Source: Cytobacillus dafuensis
GTDB taxonomy: Bacteria; Bacillota; Bacilli; Bacillales; Cytobacillaceae
Direction of reading: 5' to 3'
Length of the DNA stretch: 64,000 nucleotides
Assembly: GCF_007995155.1 (NCBI RefSeq)
Contig: NZ_CP042593.1
Location: forward strand, 2,398,001 to 2,462,000
Positions 26,254 to 34,530 of this stretch are shown piece after piece. The notes under the pieces were generated by a model that was not told where the DNA came from, did no database searches, and saw only the letters and a list, made by a program, of their open reading frames with translations. Each line of letters begins with the position of its first letter. The first letter of the stretch is position 1. The position numbers and the translations under genes are program-made.

Positions 26254-26853
26254 TTACTTAAACCAGCCTTTTTCTTTTGATTGAGTAACGGCTTCAATTC
26301 TATTCTTTACTTCAAGCTTGTCCATGATTTGAGAAATATAGTTTCTCACAGTGCCAGTCTTAATACTTAACTCATCGGCGATCTCTTTCGTATTTTTCCC
26401 ATCTGCAACGAGTTCAAGTACTTCTTTTTCTCGTTCAGTCAATGGGTTTTCTTCACTGTACACATCATCCATTAATTCCGGAGCGAATATTCTTCTGCCA
26501 GACATGACAAATCTGATTGAACTAGCCAACTCTTCACTAGGGCTATCCTTTAATAAATAACCTCTAACTCCTGCTTTTAACGCTCTTTGGAAATAACCAG
26601 TTCGTGCAAAGGTTGTTAAGATGATTACTTTGCAGTTTGTTATTTTAAGTTCTTCAGCAGCTTCAAGGCCAGTTTTTTCTGGCATTTCGATATCCATAAT
26701 ACAAATATCAGGCTGATATTTTTTGACTAGTGAAATTGCTTCTTCACCTGTGCTTGCCTGTCCAACTACTTCCATATCCTCTTCAAGATTAAGCAGAGAA
26801 CCTAATGCTCCTAACATCATTCGTTGGTCTTCTGCTATAACAATTCGAATCAT
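26254..26853 (-). CDS. desR: Response regulator DesR (membrane fluidity)
   Basis: 199 residues: a receiver domain with phospho-acceptor D54 in PDICIMDIEMP, then a LuxR/NarL-type helix-turn-helix (LTEREKEVLELVADGKNTKEIADEL near 136-160). Activated by DesK in the cold, it switches on the des desaturase. It overlaps desK by 4 bp. A candidate binding site lies upstream of des at 29398-29427. Confidence 0.88.
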   Translation of the reverse strand: MIRIVIAEDQRMMLGALGSLLNLEEDMEVVGQASTGEEAISLVKKYQPDICIMDIEMPEKTGLEAAEELKITNCKVIILTTFARTGYFQRALKAGVRGYLLKDSPSEELASSIRFVMSGRRIFAPELMDDVYSEENPLTEREKEVLELVADGKNTKEIADELSIKTGTVRNYISQIMDKLEVKNRIEAVTQSKEKGWFK

Positions 26854-27986
26854 TTTATCTCCTCCTTATCTGTCTGTTTTATGACGCTTGGTACTTTCAT
26901 GATGATAGTAGTGCCGTTTTTTACAGTAATTTCAAGACTGCCGTTCACAAATTCAAGACGCTCTTTAATCCCTAATAGTCCATGTCCTTTTGCTTGGCTG
27001 TAATCATTTTGAATCCCAATTCCATTATCCTGTATTGTTATACAAATTTCATTTAATGTTTGTTCTATTTTTATTAGGCATGTTGTAGCTTTACTATGCT
27101 TTACGATATTCGTTACTGCTTCTTTCATACACATGCTTAGAATATTTTCCAGAAAGATTGATACATTTGCTAATTTTATTTCTTCAGGACAGATTAGATT
27201 TATTTGTGCAGCTTCTAGTAATTGCTTAATACGAACGATTTCCTCTTTCAAACGAATTCCTCGCATTTGCGAAACCATATTTCGTACTTCATTTAACGCG
27301 GTCCTTGCGGTTTGTTGTACATCCTTCATTTCATTACGTGCATGTTCAGGATCTTTATATACGAGCTTGCGAGCTAAATCACTTTTTAGTCCTATAAGTG
27401 ATAATTTTTGACCTAGAGTATCATGGAGGTCCCTTGCAATTCGTTGACGTTCCTCTTGTTTTACAAGATCTGCAATTCTCTTATTAGCATATTCCAGCTG
27501 AGCTTCGAGCTTCTCCTGCTTTTTCTTATTATATATATTGAAAGGAAGAAGGATTACACTTATCCAAATAATAATGATAAAAGGCAATTGCGATAAAAAT
27601 AGCTCATCCCTGATGACGAGATTATAGTTTATTGAAATGGTTGTAGATACTAAATGAATAATATAAATAGTAAAAAAAGCAATCCTGTTTTTAATATTTC
27701 CATTATAGTAGGCAATATAAAAGGCGAAATACACAAATTGAAAAAGAATCGTCATTGTTATAGAAATACTAATTAGGACACACGCCCATAAATAAACAGG
27801 CCATTTTTTTGAAATGAATGCAAGACGTAATGTGATAAAAAAAAGTATGGTAAGTATAATTCCGATGATGATATCAATGGTAGAAGAAGATTGAAAAATA
27901 AAATAGAAAGGCAAAATGCTAATAACACTCCAAATGTATGGAGTTATCCCTGAACTTTTTAAAAAAGAAATATATTTTTTCAACAT
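26850..27986 (-). CDS. desK: Thermosensor histidine kinase DesK
   Basis: 378 residues from the ATG at 27986 (AAAGAGGT upstream; the ORF can extend to 28019). The N-terminus is closely like Bacillus DesK: a short stretch with GITPYIWSVISILPFYFIFQ, then about five membrane helices forming the bilayer-thickness sensor. A coiled linker leads to HisKA_3 with the phosphorylated histidine in ERQRIARDLHDTLGQKLSL and an HATPase domain with NGIGIQ and GHGLLGIKER. It phosphorylates DesR below the growth-optimum temperature. Confidence 0.88.
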   Translation of the reverse strand: MLKKYISFLKSSGITPYIWSVISILPFYFIFQSSSTIDIIIGIILTILFFITLRLAFISKKWPVYLWACVLISISITMTILFQFVYFAFYIAYYNGNIKNRIAFFTIYIIHLVSTTISINYNLVIRDELFLSQLPFIIIIWISVILLPFNIYNKKKQEKLEAQLEYANKRIADLVKQEERQRIARDLHDTLGQKLSLIGLKSDLARKLVYKDPEHARNEMKDVQQTARTALNEVRNMVSQMRGIRLKEEIVRIKQLLEAAQINLICPEEIKLANVSIFLENILSMCMKEAVTNIVKHSKATTCLIKIEQTLNEICITIQDNGIGIQNDYSQAKGHGLLGIKERLEFVNGSLEITVKNGTTIIMKVPSVIKQTDKEEIK

Positions 27987-28054
27987 AAGTACCTCTTTAA
28001 TTTGAAAATTGCCATTCATTCTGTAATGCTATTTTATCATAAAGTGAAACTTCA

Positions 28055-28196
28055 ATCAGTGGGGGTTTTCCTCATCCCCCACTGATTGTTAGTTGAACTT
28101 ATCGGGCCTTTACGGGCAGTTGACCCCAACTTACTCGTCATTGTTTTACTCGAATCATTGAAGTGGGGGTCTTACTGCCCGTTAATCTGCGATAAA
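28055..28196. repeat. Double-hairpin repeat element, copy 2 (upstream of desK)
   Basis: Same two-stem structure and orientation as the copy at 24325-24468. It is bounded by a perfect 20-bp direct repeat (28039-28058 and 28192-28211), and a shortened third unit follows at 28197-28240, ending CCCGTTAATCTGCGTT. It occupies most of the 300-bp gap between des and desK, with no gene. Confidence 0.85.
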
Positions 28197-28245
28197 GTGA
28201 AACTTCAATCATTGGGTGGTACAGCCCGTTAATCTGCGTTAAAAA

Positions 28246-28282
28246 ATGGCAAGGAGCTTCTTTTCGCTAAGCCTTGCCATTC
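28246..28282 (-). terminator. Terminator of des
   Basis: AATGGCAAGG and CCTTGCCATT arms; on the minus strand followed by TTTTAACGC. Confidence 0.8.
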
Positions 28283-28293
28283 ATAAATGTAAA

Positions 28294-29328
28294 TTAATTG
28301 AATTTAGATACAAGTTGCTTTTCTTTCCGGTTTTTCATGATCGTAATAGCTTCTTTATAAGCAACAAATTGTTTATTATGTTCGTCCCATAGTCGGAATT
28401 TTAGTGATTGTAAGCTTGTTTTCAATGTTATTGTTGGCACATTATGCAATGGCTGCGTATTATTATGTGCATCTTCTAGCTTATAGTTAGGAACTTTTGG
28501 GCTTAAATGGTGTACATGGTGATAACCTATGCTTCCAGTCATCCATTGCAGCGGTTTTGGAAGCTTATAAAATGAGCTCCCTTCTACAGCAGCTTTTACA
28601 TATTCCCAATTTTGATCTTCTTCGAAATATGAATCTTCAAAAGTATGCTGAACGTAGAATAGCCATATACCTGCAGAGCCAGAGATCAAAAAGATTGGAG
28701 CTTGCACTAGAAGAAATGATTCCCATCCTATTGTCATGCAAAGCAAGCTATATAAAGCAACTATTGAAACATTTGTAATATACGTATTTAGCCGTTCATT
28801 CATTCTGGCATTTTTTCTATTGAATCGATTTTTTATCACGAATTGATAAATCGGGCCAAGACCAAACATGATAATAGGGTTTCGGTAGAGTCGGTAACCA
28901 ATGCGTTTCCAAATAGAAGCAGAAATATATTCTTCAACTGTAAGCATCCATATATCTCCTACGCCACGCTTATCAAGATTACTGCTTGTCGCATGGTGTA
29001 CAGAATGTTCATGCTGCCATTGGCTAAACGGGAAAATGGTGATAATCCCAGTTATCGTACCAAGGATTTTATTTGCTTTTCGGTTTTTGAAAAAGGAATA
29101 GTGGCAACAGTCATGAAAGATGATAAAAATTCGGACTAATAAACCAGCAGCAATAACACTTATTCCAATTGTTAAAAAATAAGAAATGGATAAGCTTTTA
29201 TATGCTAAAAACCATAAAATAATAAAGGGTACAATAGTGTTTAGAATTTGCATGATACTAGAGTTTGTGTTTGACTTTTCATATGGCGCCATTTGCTTTC
29301 TTAAATGAAGTTGCTTTTCTTTGGTCAT
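28294..29328 (-). CDS. des: Membrane phospholipid acyl desaturase (delta-5 type)
   Basis: 344 residues with four to six membrane segments and the three histidine boxes of membrane desaturases: HDCCHYSFF, HEHSVHHATS and HHVHHLSP. It introduces a cis double bond into membrane phospholipid acyl chains on cold shock. It is the classical target of the desK-desR system downstream. Here its own terminator and a repeat element separate it from desK, so the regulator genes need their own promoter. Confidence 0.92.
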   Translation of the reverse strand: MTKEKQLHLRKQMAPYEKSNTNSSIMQILNTIVPFIILWFLAYKSLSISYFLTIGISVIAAGLLVRIFIIFHDCCHYSFFKNRKANKILGTITGIITIFPFSQWQHEHSVHHATSSNLDKRGVGDIWMLTVEEYISASIWKRIGYRLYRNPIIMFGLGPIYQFVIKNRFNRKNARMNERLNTYITNVSIVALYSLLCMTIGWESFLLVQAPIFLISGSAGIWLFYVQHTFEDSYFEEDQNWEYVKAAVEGSSFYKLPKPLQWMTGSIGYHHVHHLSPKVPNYKLEDAHNNTQPLHNVPTITLKTSLQSLKFRLWDEHNKQFVAYKEAITIMKNRKEKQLVSKFN

Positions 29329-29360
29329 ATTAAAGGTATCCTTCCTCTACTTTTTCTTTT

Positions 29361-29389
29361 ATCATAAAGAATTGAAAAAGACATTTGAA
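29361..29389 (-). promoter_or_regulatory. Candidate des promoter
   Basis: TTCAAA at 29389-29384, 17-bp spacer, TATGAT at 29366-29361 on the minus strand. The poor -35 is what is expected for an activator-dependent promoter. Confidence 0.5.
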
Positions 29390-29397
29390 GGCATACG

Positions 29398-29427
29398 TGT
29401 CATGTTCAAACCATGATAAATGTCATG
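29398..29427. promoter_or_regulatory. Candidate DesR operator
   Basis: TGTCATG occurs twice, at 29398-29404 and 29421-29427, and TCATG-N7-CATGA forms a dyad at 29400-29416. The region ends 9 bp upstream of the proposed des -35, matching the position of DesR sites in Bacillus subtilis. Assignment rests on position and on resemblance to the known TCAT/ATGA pattern. Confidence 0.5.
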
Positions 29428-29473
29428 TATGGCAATAAAAATATTAAAGATAAAATATTGGAGGCATAAAAAG

Positions 29474-29830
29474 ATGAACAAATTTATGGACAAACTTGTG
29501 CATAAAACAAAATCAGCTATAAGTTCCACCTCTGCACAATTGAAAGAAAGATTTTATACATTAACGGGAACCTCGTCAGCAACTGTTATTCAAATTGCAG
29601 AATACGTCCGCAATCATTCCGATACAAAGGTAATGAAGAAAGAGCTTTTAGGCAGAACTTATTATTTTTACGATCTGAAAGTGGACGGTATATTTTATCA
29701 TTTAGAAACTAAAAGTGATTATATTCTACAGCTTGATGTACAGTTTGAAAACAAGCAAATTGTAGCTTATCGTTCTTATCGGGATCAATATAGCTTATAC
29801 ATACCTATTAAATTCCCAGAGCTTATATAA
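29474..29830 (+). CDS. Hypothetical protein
   Basis: 118 residues from the ATG at 29474, which has TTGGAGGC 9 bp upstream; the longer frame from 29420 lacks a ribosome-binding site. It is a basic N-terminal helix (MNKFMDKLVHKTKSAISS) followed by a compact alpha/beta segment ending in hydrophobic strands (YSLYIPIKFPELI). No signal peptide, cysteine cluster or known motif. It is divergent from des and shares its upstream region, including the candidate DesR site. I do not recognise a family. Confidence 0.55.
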   Translation: MNKFMDKLVHKTKSAISSTSAQLKERFYTLTGTSSATVIQIAEYVRNHSDTKVMKKELLGRTYYFYDLKVDGIFYHLETKSDYILQLDVQFENKQIVAYRSYRDQYSLYIPIKFPELI

Positions 29831-29861
29831 AAGGTTACTTAAACTTCCCAGTTGATTTCCG

Positions 29862-30074
29862 CTGCAGAGACTTAGCGATCGCGGGCGGTCCGGGAGCCTC
29901 CTCGTCGAAGAGTGCTCCTGCGGGGTCTCCCTTTGACTCGCTTCTCCCGCAGGACGTTGAATAATCTTCCTCGAATAAAAACCGCACGAGGAAAATGCGA
30001 ATGCATTTTCGAGGATCTCGCGCCTTCCGCTCCAATCAATAACAAAATAGCAATTTCAACACTGAGCTTTAACA
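29862..30074. repeat. 213-bp GC-rich repeat R1 (inverted relative to R2)
   Basis: A block clearly richer in G+C than the surroundings, running from CTGCAG at 29862 to CTTTAACA at 30074. The reverse complement is nearly identical to 35758-35969. It contains the recognisable Bacillus repeat core with CTCCTGCGGGG, GGGAGCCTCCTCG and GCGGGCGGTCCGGG. Open frames inside it are composition artefacts. Together with R2 it bounds a 5.7-kb segment. Confidence 0.9.
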
Positions 30075-30089
30075 TGGCCAATAAAAAAA

Positions 30090-30106
30090 CCCCATGTATC
30101 ATGGGG
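30090..30106 (-). terminator. Terminator of the DUF1002 gene
   Basis: CCCCATG and CATGGGG arms with a 3-base loop; followed by TTTTTTT on the minus strand. Confidence 0.8.
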
Positions 30107-30115
30107 GCCGAATTC

Positions 30116-31030
30116 TTATGAGAATAAACTTTTTATACTTTCAAATAAATTTTTAAAAAAGTCACCAATAGCTTGTAAAAAGCCTTTATCACCAACGGCT
30201 TCATCAATGCGCTGCTTTATATCTTTTGAAATGTCTTCAAGCTGAGATTGTACATTATCAAAGTTGATGTTTAGTGAGCGCATTTTTTCAAATAGATCAA
30301 TTAGGAGCTGACGATCTTGATCACTTAATTTAATTTCAAGCGTTTGTAATTGTTCATTAATGATTTGTTCAATTTCTTCCTTTGTAGCAGGATCTTGAGC
30401 TGCGATTTCCTTCTTGATTTCGGTTAAGAGTTCGGTTACTTTATCTTGATTCATGCCTTCTTTTTCAGCTAATTGAGTTGCCAAGCTAAGCTCCTCATTC
30501 GCTACCTCTGTATGCTCAGTATTTAGCCCTTCTCCATTTCCTTCATCATATGCTTTATATATTCCGACTAAGGCAGAATGGCCCGAGACTTTTACTGGTG
30601 AGGCGACTTCAACAACAGCATCCTGAATTCCAGCGGTTAGGAGTGCATTGGCATACATTTCATCTGTCACTTCGGTAATATTTTCAGGTGTAACTTGTCG
30701 AACAACAAGTCCTTCTCCTGCTTCTTTTCTTGTAATTTTTGCCGATGAATACATATTTGCACGACGGTCACCATTAATATACTTCACAAGATCGTCTCCG
30801 TTAACGGTTATCTCCGTTACTTTGCTTGTATCCTTTACCCCTAATAATTTACGCACTTCTTCCTTTTGACTTGCTGATAATTTTTCACCATACACAACGA
30901 TAGGCATACCAAATTTTTCATTAATGCCTTCTTCATTACTATCCCCATTCGACGCATTGGCATTTGTTCCAAAATTCAAAGTTAGAATCAAAGTAAACAC
31001 AACTGCTATCCATTTCATCAATTGTTTCAA
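30116..31030 (-). CDS. ypuA: DUF1002 family secreted protein (YpuA-like)
   Basis: 304 residues. The N-terminal signal peptide (WIAVVFTLILTLNFGTNANAS) predicts export. The middle has the DUF1002 pattern GMPIVVYGEKLSASQKEEVRKL and VVRQVTPENITEVTDEMYANAL. The last 60 residues are amphipathic helices. The start is TTG at 31030 with GGAGAG 8 bp upstream. YpuA is under envelope-stress control in Bacillus, but its function is unknown. It is monocistronic. Confidence 0.8.
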   Translation of the reverse strand: MKQLMKWIAVVFTLILTLNFGTNANASNGDSNEEGINEKFGMPIVVYGEKLSASQKEEVRKLLGVKDTSKVTEITVNGDDLVKYINGDRRANMYSSAKITRKEAGEGLVVRQVTPENITEVTDEMYANALLTAGIQDAVVEVASPVKVSGHSALVGIYKAYDEGNGEGLNTEHTEVANEELSLATQLAEKEGMNQDKVTELLTEIKKEIAAQDPATKEEIEQIINEQLQTLEIKLSDQDRQLLIDLFEKMRSLNINFDNVQSQLEDISKDIKQRIDEAVGDKGFLQAIGDFFKNLFESIKSLFS

Positions 31031-31255
31031 AATTTACACTCTCCAATTAAAAATAAATTGTCATGAAAAAACAATTTTACATAATGCATATTGCACTTTC
31101 AGAAATTTTATCACATTTTTCTTATATCGTCCTATATTTAGCATCTTTACTGTTGAGCGTCGAGTTTTTCTGGCGAATGATTAGTTTATCTTTTGTCATT
31201 GTCGTAGCTAATAAATAATCTATCATAAGCACATTAAACCTATAGATAAAAGAAA

Positions 31256-31280
31256 ACAGACCTTTCGTAGGTCTGTTAAA
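31256..31280 (-). terminator. Terminator
   Basis: AACAGACC and GGTCTGTT arms; TTTTCTTTTATC follows on the minus strand. It serves the 31307-31903 gene. Confidence 0.75.
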
Positions 31281-31306
31281 GTTTGTTATACTATCGGGAA
31301 TAATTC

Positions 31307-31903
31307 TTATTGCATGTCTTCTTCTACAGCTTCCAAAAGCTTAAATAGATAAAGATAAATTAATCTACAAGCTTCATTAATTGACAATTTTTCATTAAAT
31401 CCCTCTACACCATTCAAGGCAAGATTTAATTCCCATAAGCCATCTGCCTGGCTAAATAGTAGACTGTATTTAACTTCCCCTTTTAATCCCTCATTAATTT
31501 TTGCTTTTAACTTGCTTTCATACTTCTTTTGCAGCTTTAAGCCTAACATGACCTCATAAGTTCCGAAAACATCATCTACTTCTATACAAACAGAATCGGC
31601 TCCAATGAGATCGAACCACTTAGATTCTATGTAAATAAATTCTTTTATTTGGTTTTTTAGATAAGAAATGGGCTGATCCAAAAAATTAGAAGATTCTTCA
31701 GCAAGCAATTCTTCCGATTCTTTATCATACCGTTCAATATACGCATCAGTAAAACGTAAGCTTTCCTCTTTTTCTATTATTGTAAAATCCTCTTCGAGAA
31801 GCTTATGCTTTTTTGCATAGGCAATTTCTTCTTTATAAGACTCGATTAATTTGGAATTTGCTATTTCATTTGAAAAATATTCGTGAAGTTTTTTCTTTAG
31901 CAT
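31307..31903 (-). CDS. Hypothetical cytoplasmic protein
   Basis: 198 residues, highly charged and rich in Glu and Lys, mostly predicted helical (MLKKKLHEYFSNEIANSKLI; DKESEELLAEES). The C-terminal half looks like an alpha/beta segment (GTYEVMLGLKLQKKYES; DGLWELNLALNGVEGF). ATG at 31903 has GGAGAGG upstream. No signal peptide or known motif. I do not recognise it; the length, ribosome-binding site and terminator support a real gene. Confidence 0.65.
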   Translation of the reverse strand: MLKKKLHEYFSNEIANSKLIESYKEEIAYAKKHKLLEEDFTIIEKEESLRFTDAYIERYDKESEELLAEESSNFLDQPISYLKNQIKEFIYIESKWFDLIGADSVCIEVDDVFGTYEVMLGLKLQKKYESKLKAKINEGLKGEVKYSLLFSQADGLWELNLALNGVEGFNEKLSINEACRLIYLYLFKLLEAVEEDMQ

Positions 31904-32090
31904 TTTACCTCTCCTTATTTAACAGTTGATCGTCTTTTCTTTGCAGATTTCGCTTTTTTTTACCTACCTTCTATAACTCATTAACATTAATTTGATTTTT
32001 TTCTTTTATTTTGCTTGTTTTTCGTAGAAATAGCAAATAAAAAAAGACAATTCGGTTTAAATATATATATACAATAAGTTAGCGATAGTT

Positions 32091-32139
32091 AAAGCCTGTA
32101 TCTTAGATTACCAAGTAATCATTGATACAGGCTTTTTTC
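32091..32139 (+). terminator. Hairpin with T-run, plus-strand polarity
   Basis: AAAGCCTGTATC and GATACAGGCTTT arms followed by TTT on the plus strand. No plus-strand gene precedes it. A separate perfect 26-bp palindrome (TTCAACTAAAGCA and its complement) lies at 32152-32177. The roughly 290-bp gap 31904-32192 holds nothing else that I can see. Confidence 0.5.
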
Positions 32140-32192
32140 AAAATTTCTTATTCAACTAAAGCATGCTTTAGTTGAATAAGGTAAGTATAATA

Positions 32193-33005
32193 TTATTTCT
32201 TTCGTAATAAGGTTAGGAGATCTTCAAAGATACCGGGGGTAGCATAAACAATTTCTTCACCGTACAATTCCAAAGGAGTATTTTCTGAGACTTTTCCAAC
32301 ATGTCCAATTTTTGCTCCTGCCTCACGTGCGATTAGTCAAGCAGCAGCTACATCCCAAGGGGCTAAACTTTCAGTATGTGCATCAAGTAATCCGGATGCT
32401 ACATAACATATATCTAAAGTTGGTGAGGCAAAACGTCGAATATCTCGGCAATGAGTGGCAAGAATATTTACTCTTGTAATTGCATTTTTTAACTGGTTTT
32501 TATCATGTGGAAAACCAGTGCCAATTACTGAATTCGATAATGTTTTTACTCTGTTAACCCCAATTTTTTCCCCGTTACAAAATGCACCCTTACCTCGAAT
32601 CCCAATAAAAGTAAGATTCAGTTCTGGAGAGTGAACAACTCCCACCAAAACGACTCCATCAATGGCAAATGCTAAAGAGATTGCAAAGTGTGGAAGATTT
32701 TTTGAATAGTTGACAGTACCGTCTAATGGATCAACAATCCAAAGAGGACCTTTAAAGGTTTCTTTTTCACTTTCTTTTGTGATATTTTCTTCGGATAGAA
32801 TACGATGTTCAGGATAACATTTTTCAATTGCACCACGAATGATTTGGTCAGAAGCTAGGTCTGCTGATGTTACTAGTTCTCCAGCCTTCTTATACGTCAT
32901 TTCAATTAGGGATTCCCTTTTTAGTTCAACGACCTTTTTACCAGCAGCATGAACCATTTTTTCAGCAAAGTTAGACCATTCATCTAATTTGTTTAAATCT
33001 ATCAA
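32193..33005 (-). pseudogene. Inositol monophosphatase family protein, interrupted by one in-frame TGA
   Basis: The frame starts at TTG 33005 (GGGGAGG upstream) and would encode 270 residues to the TAA at 32193-32195, but an in-frame TGA at 32339-32337 stops it after 222. The first part has the metal-binding motifs of the family: SEENITKE near 72 and WIVDPLDGTVNY at 92-103, and the late APWDVAAA motif. The stop falls directly after DVAAA, where functional homologues continue LIAREAGA; exactly that sequence follows the TGA in frame. Loss of the last 48 residues should destabilise the fold. Either a recent nonsense mutation, a read-through site (TGA followed by CTA) or a base-call error. Confidence 0.8.
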
Positions 33006-33439
33006 TTATTAATCCTCCCCAAGAGTAAAAGTCATTCCATGACAATCCAGAGATACTATAAAACCTGTTCAAGATGAATTATTCAACAATTATTGATGAA
33101 AACCTTTTAACTTAAACAAATCAATTAGAGGAAACTTCTCGTTCAGCTCTAGCTTGTATCATATCGATGTATTTTTTACTTAAAGTCAAGCTCCTCGAAC
33201 TTTCGTTCTGCGGAGTGCTGTCCTCGCACCGAGGCTACGTCCTCCTCCAACAAGAAGAAAGTCTATTTTGGAACTTATGTTCTAAAACCATCATAAATTA
33301 TCAATTGTTACCATATATTTTTAATTTATACTTAAAGATAAAAAAAGATAGTAGGGATAATCAATCCTTACTATCTTTACTCTTATTATTAATAAGTCTT
33401 TAAATCGAATCGTCTGTTTTCATCCTGTAAATTGTTCTT
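33006..33439. other. 434-bp gap without a gene
   Basis: I see no coding region. The stretch 33180-33255 is richer in G+C (TCTGCGGAGTGCTGTCCTCG) and resembles the style of Bacillus dispersed repeats, possibly a decayed copy. The hairpin at 33346-33378 is listed separately. Confidence 0.5.
33346..33378 (-). terminator. Terminator of the DUF3189 gene
   Basis: AAAGATAGTAAGGATT and its partner arm form a long stem; followed by TTTTTTTATC on the minus strand. Confidence 0.75.
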
Positions 33440-33949
33440 TTACGCCTGAAAGTTTTTATTTTCAATGACAGTTACATTCGAATTAGTGGTGTTTCCGATT
33501 TGTTTTGTCCTTTCAACAAGCTTATGTACATTTAAGCAGGATTTCTTAGCACCAGAAACTAATAAGGGAACTCCGATAAAGTCGATTTTTAATCCTCTTG
33601 AAAAAAATCCCCCCATTGTCATAGCAAAAGGAACAGTTGGTGAAGTGTTTGAAAAAATAATTTTTTCATCTATTTGAAATTTATCCTCAAATAAATTGCA
33701 AAGGTTTTTTAATGTTGGCACAACAAGCTTAGACGATCTTCTTCCTAAAGTATATACCGAATTTCCACCTTCGTCAGTTCCATGAAAAATAAACTTTCCA
33801 GCGTCGGATTTATTTAGCTTATTAAAATACGGTACATTTAATATTTCTTCCTTCGTAAGTATTCTATTTTCAGGAAGAATTTGTAAATGATAAGACGCAG
33901 CTAGTGCTGTTGTATGAGTTCCACCGAAATCATTATATATATAAATCAA
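33440..33949 (-). CDS. DUF3189 family protein
   Basis: 169 residues if started at TTG 33949, which is well spaced after AAAGGATGAT; an ATG at 33958 is the alternative. The N-terminus IYIYNDFGGTHTTALAASYHL is the DUF3189 signature (YYGGTHSS-like loop); later GGNSVYTLGRRSS and TMGGFFSRGLKIDFIG are also typical. Cytoplasmic, function unknown, mostly in spore-forming Firmicutes. It is separated from pucE by about 90 bp. Confidence 0.75.
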   Translation of the reverse strand: MIYIYNDFGGTHTTALAASYHLQILPENRILTKEEILNVPYFNKLNKSDAGKFIFHGTDEGGNSVYTLGRRSSKLVVPTLKNLCNLFEDKFQIDEKIIFSNTSPTVPFAMTMGGFFSRGLKIDFIGVPLLVSGAKKSCLNVHKLVERTKQIGNTTNSNVTVIENKNFQA

Positions 33950-34041
33950 CAGGATCATCCTTTTATTAAAAGCTAAATTATGAATATTATTATAATCTCC
34001 TGTTAATATGAAAATTATTCAAACATCCAGCGTATGTTAAC

Positions 34042-34530
34042 TTACTCTTTTCTTGATTCCACTCCGTTATGAATGACTGATAAAACTGCTTTTTCGATTT
34101 CCTCATAACTTGTGCATCTGCAAATATTCGATTCCAGCCATTCCTTTATTGTCTCCTTTGAAGGATTTTGATATTTTGAAATCAAGGCATGGCAATTCAT
34201 AATAAATCCAGGTGTACAATATCCGCATTGAAATGCGAAGTTTTCAATAAATGCAGTTTGTATTGGTGCATTTTTTAGCCCTTCGATGGTTGTTATTTTC
34301 CGTCCTGCCGCTTCTACAGCTAGTATTATGCAAGATTTATATGGAAGTCCATCCATAATAATTGTACATGCACCACAATCTCCATTTAGACAGCCTGGTT
34401 TTGAACCAGTCAACCCTAACTCAAGACGGAGAATACTTAATAGAGTGCTAAATGGCCTTATTTCCGTTTGATAAATTTCATCATTAATATCAAGACTGAC
34501 ACTGATATTATTTAAAGGTAAAAAAGCCAC
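34042..34530 (-). CDS. pucE: Xanthine dehydrogenase [2Fe-2S] subunit (PucE type)
   Basis: 162 residues with both iron-sulfur domains of the molybdenum hydroxylase family: plant-type ferredoxin cysteines in GCLNGDCGACTIIMDG and the helical-domain motif CGYCTPGF followed by CRCTSYEEI. It passes electrons from the molybdenum site to FAD. It starts directly at the end of the FAD-subunit gene. All eight cysteines are present, but the partner catalytic subunit is reduced to a fragment, so the enzyme is probably non-functional. Confidence 0.88.
   Translation of the reverse strand: MAFLPLNNISVSLDINDEIYQTEIRPFSTLLSILRLELGLTGSKPGCLNGDCGACTIIMDGLPYKSCIILAVEAAGRKITTIEGLKNAPIQTAFIENFAFQCGYCTPGFIMNCHALISKYQNPSKETIKEWLESNICRCTSYEEIEKAVLSVIHNGVESRKE

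Noticed and set aside
24325..28196. Composite transposon formed by the two double-hairpin copies
   Set aside because: Copies are in direct orientation and the enclosed genes (ilvE, desR, desK) are core genes in ordinary order; no transposase is present.
29835..30121. Open frames on both strands inside repeat R1 (and again in R2 at 35747-36200)
   Set aside because: The frames recur because the repeats are identical and GC-rich; no starts with ribosome-binding sites and no recognisable product.
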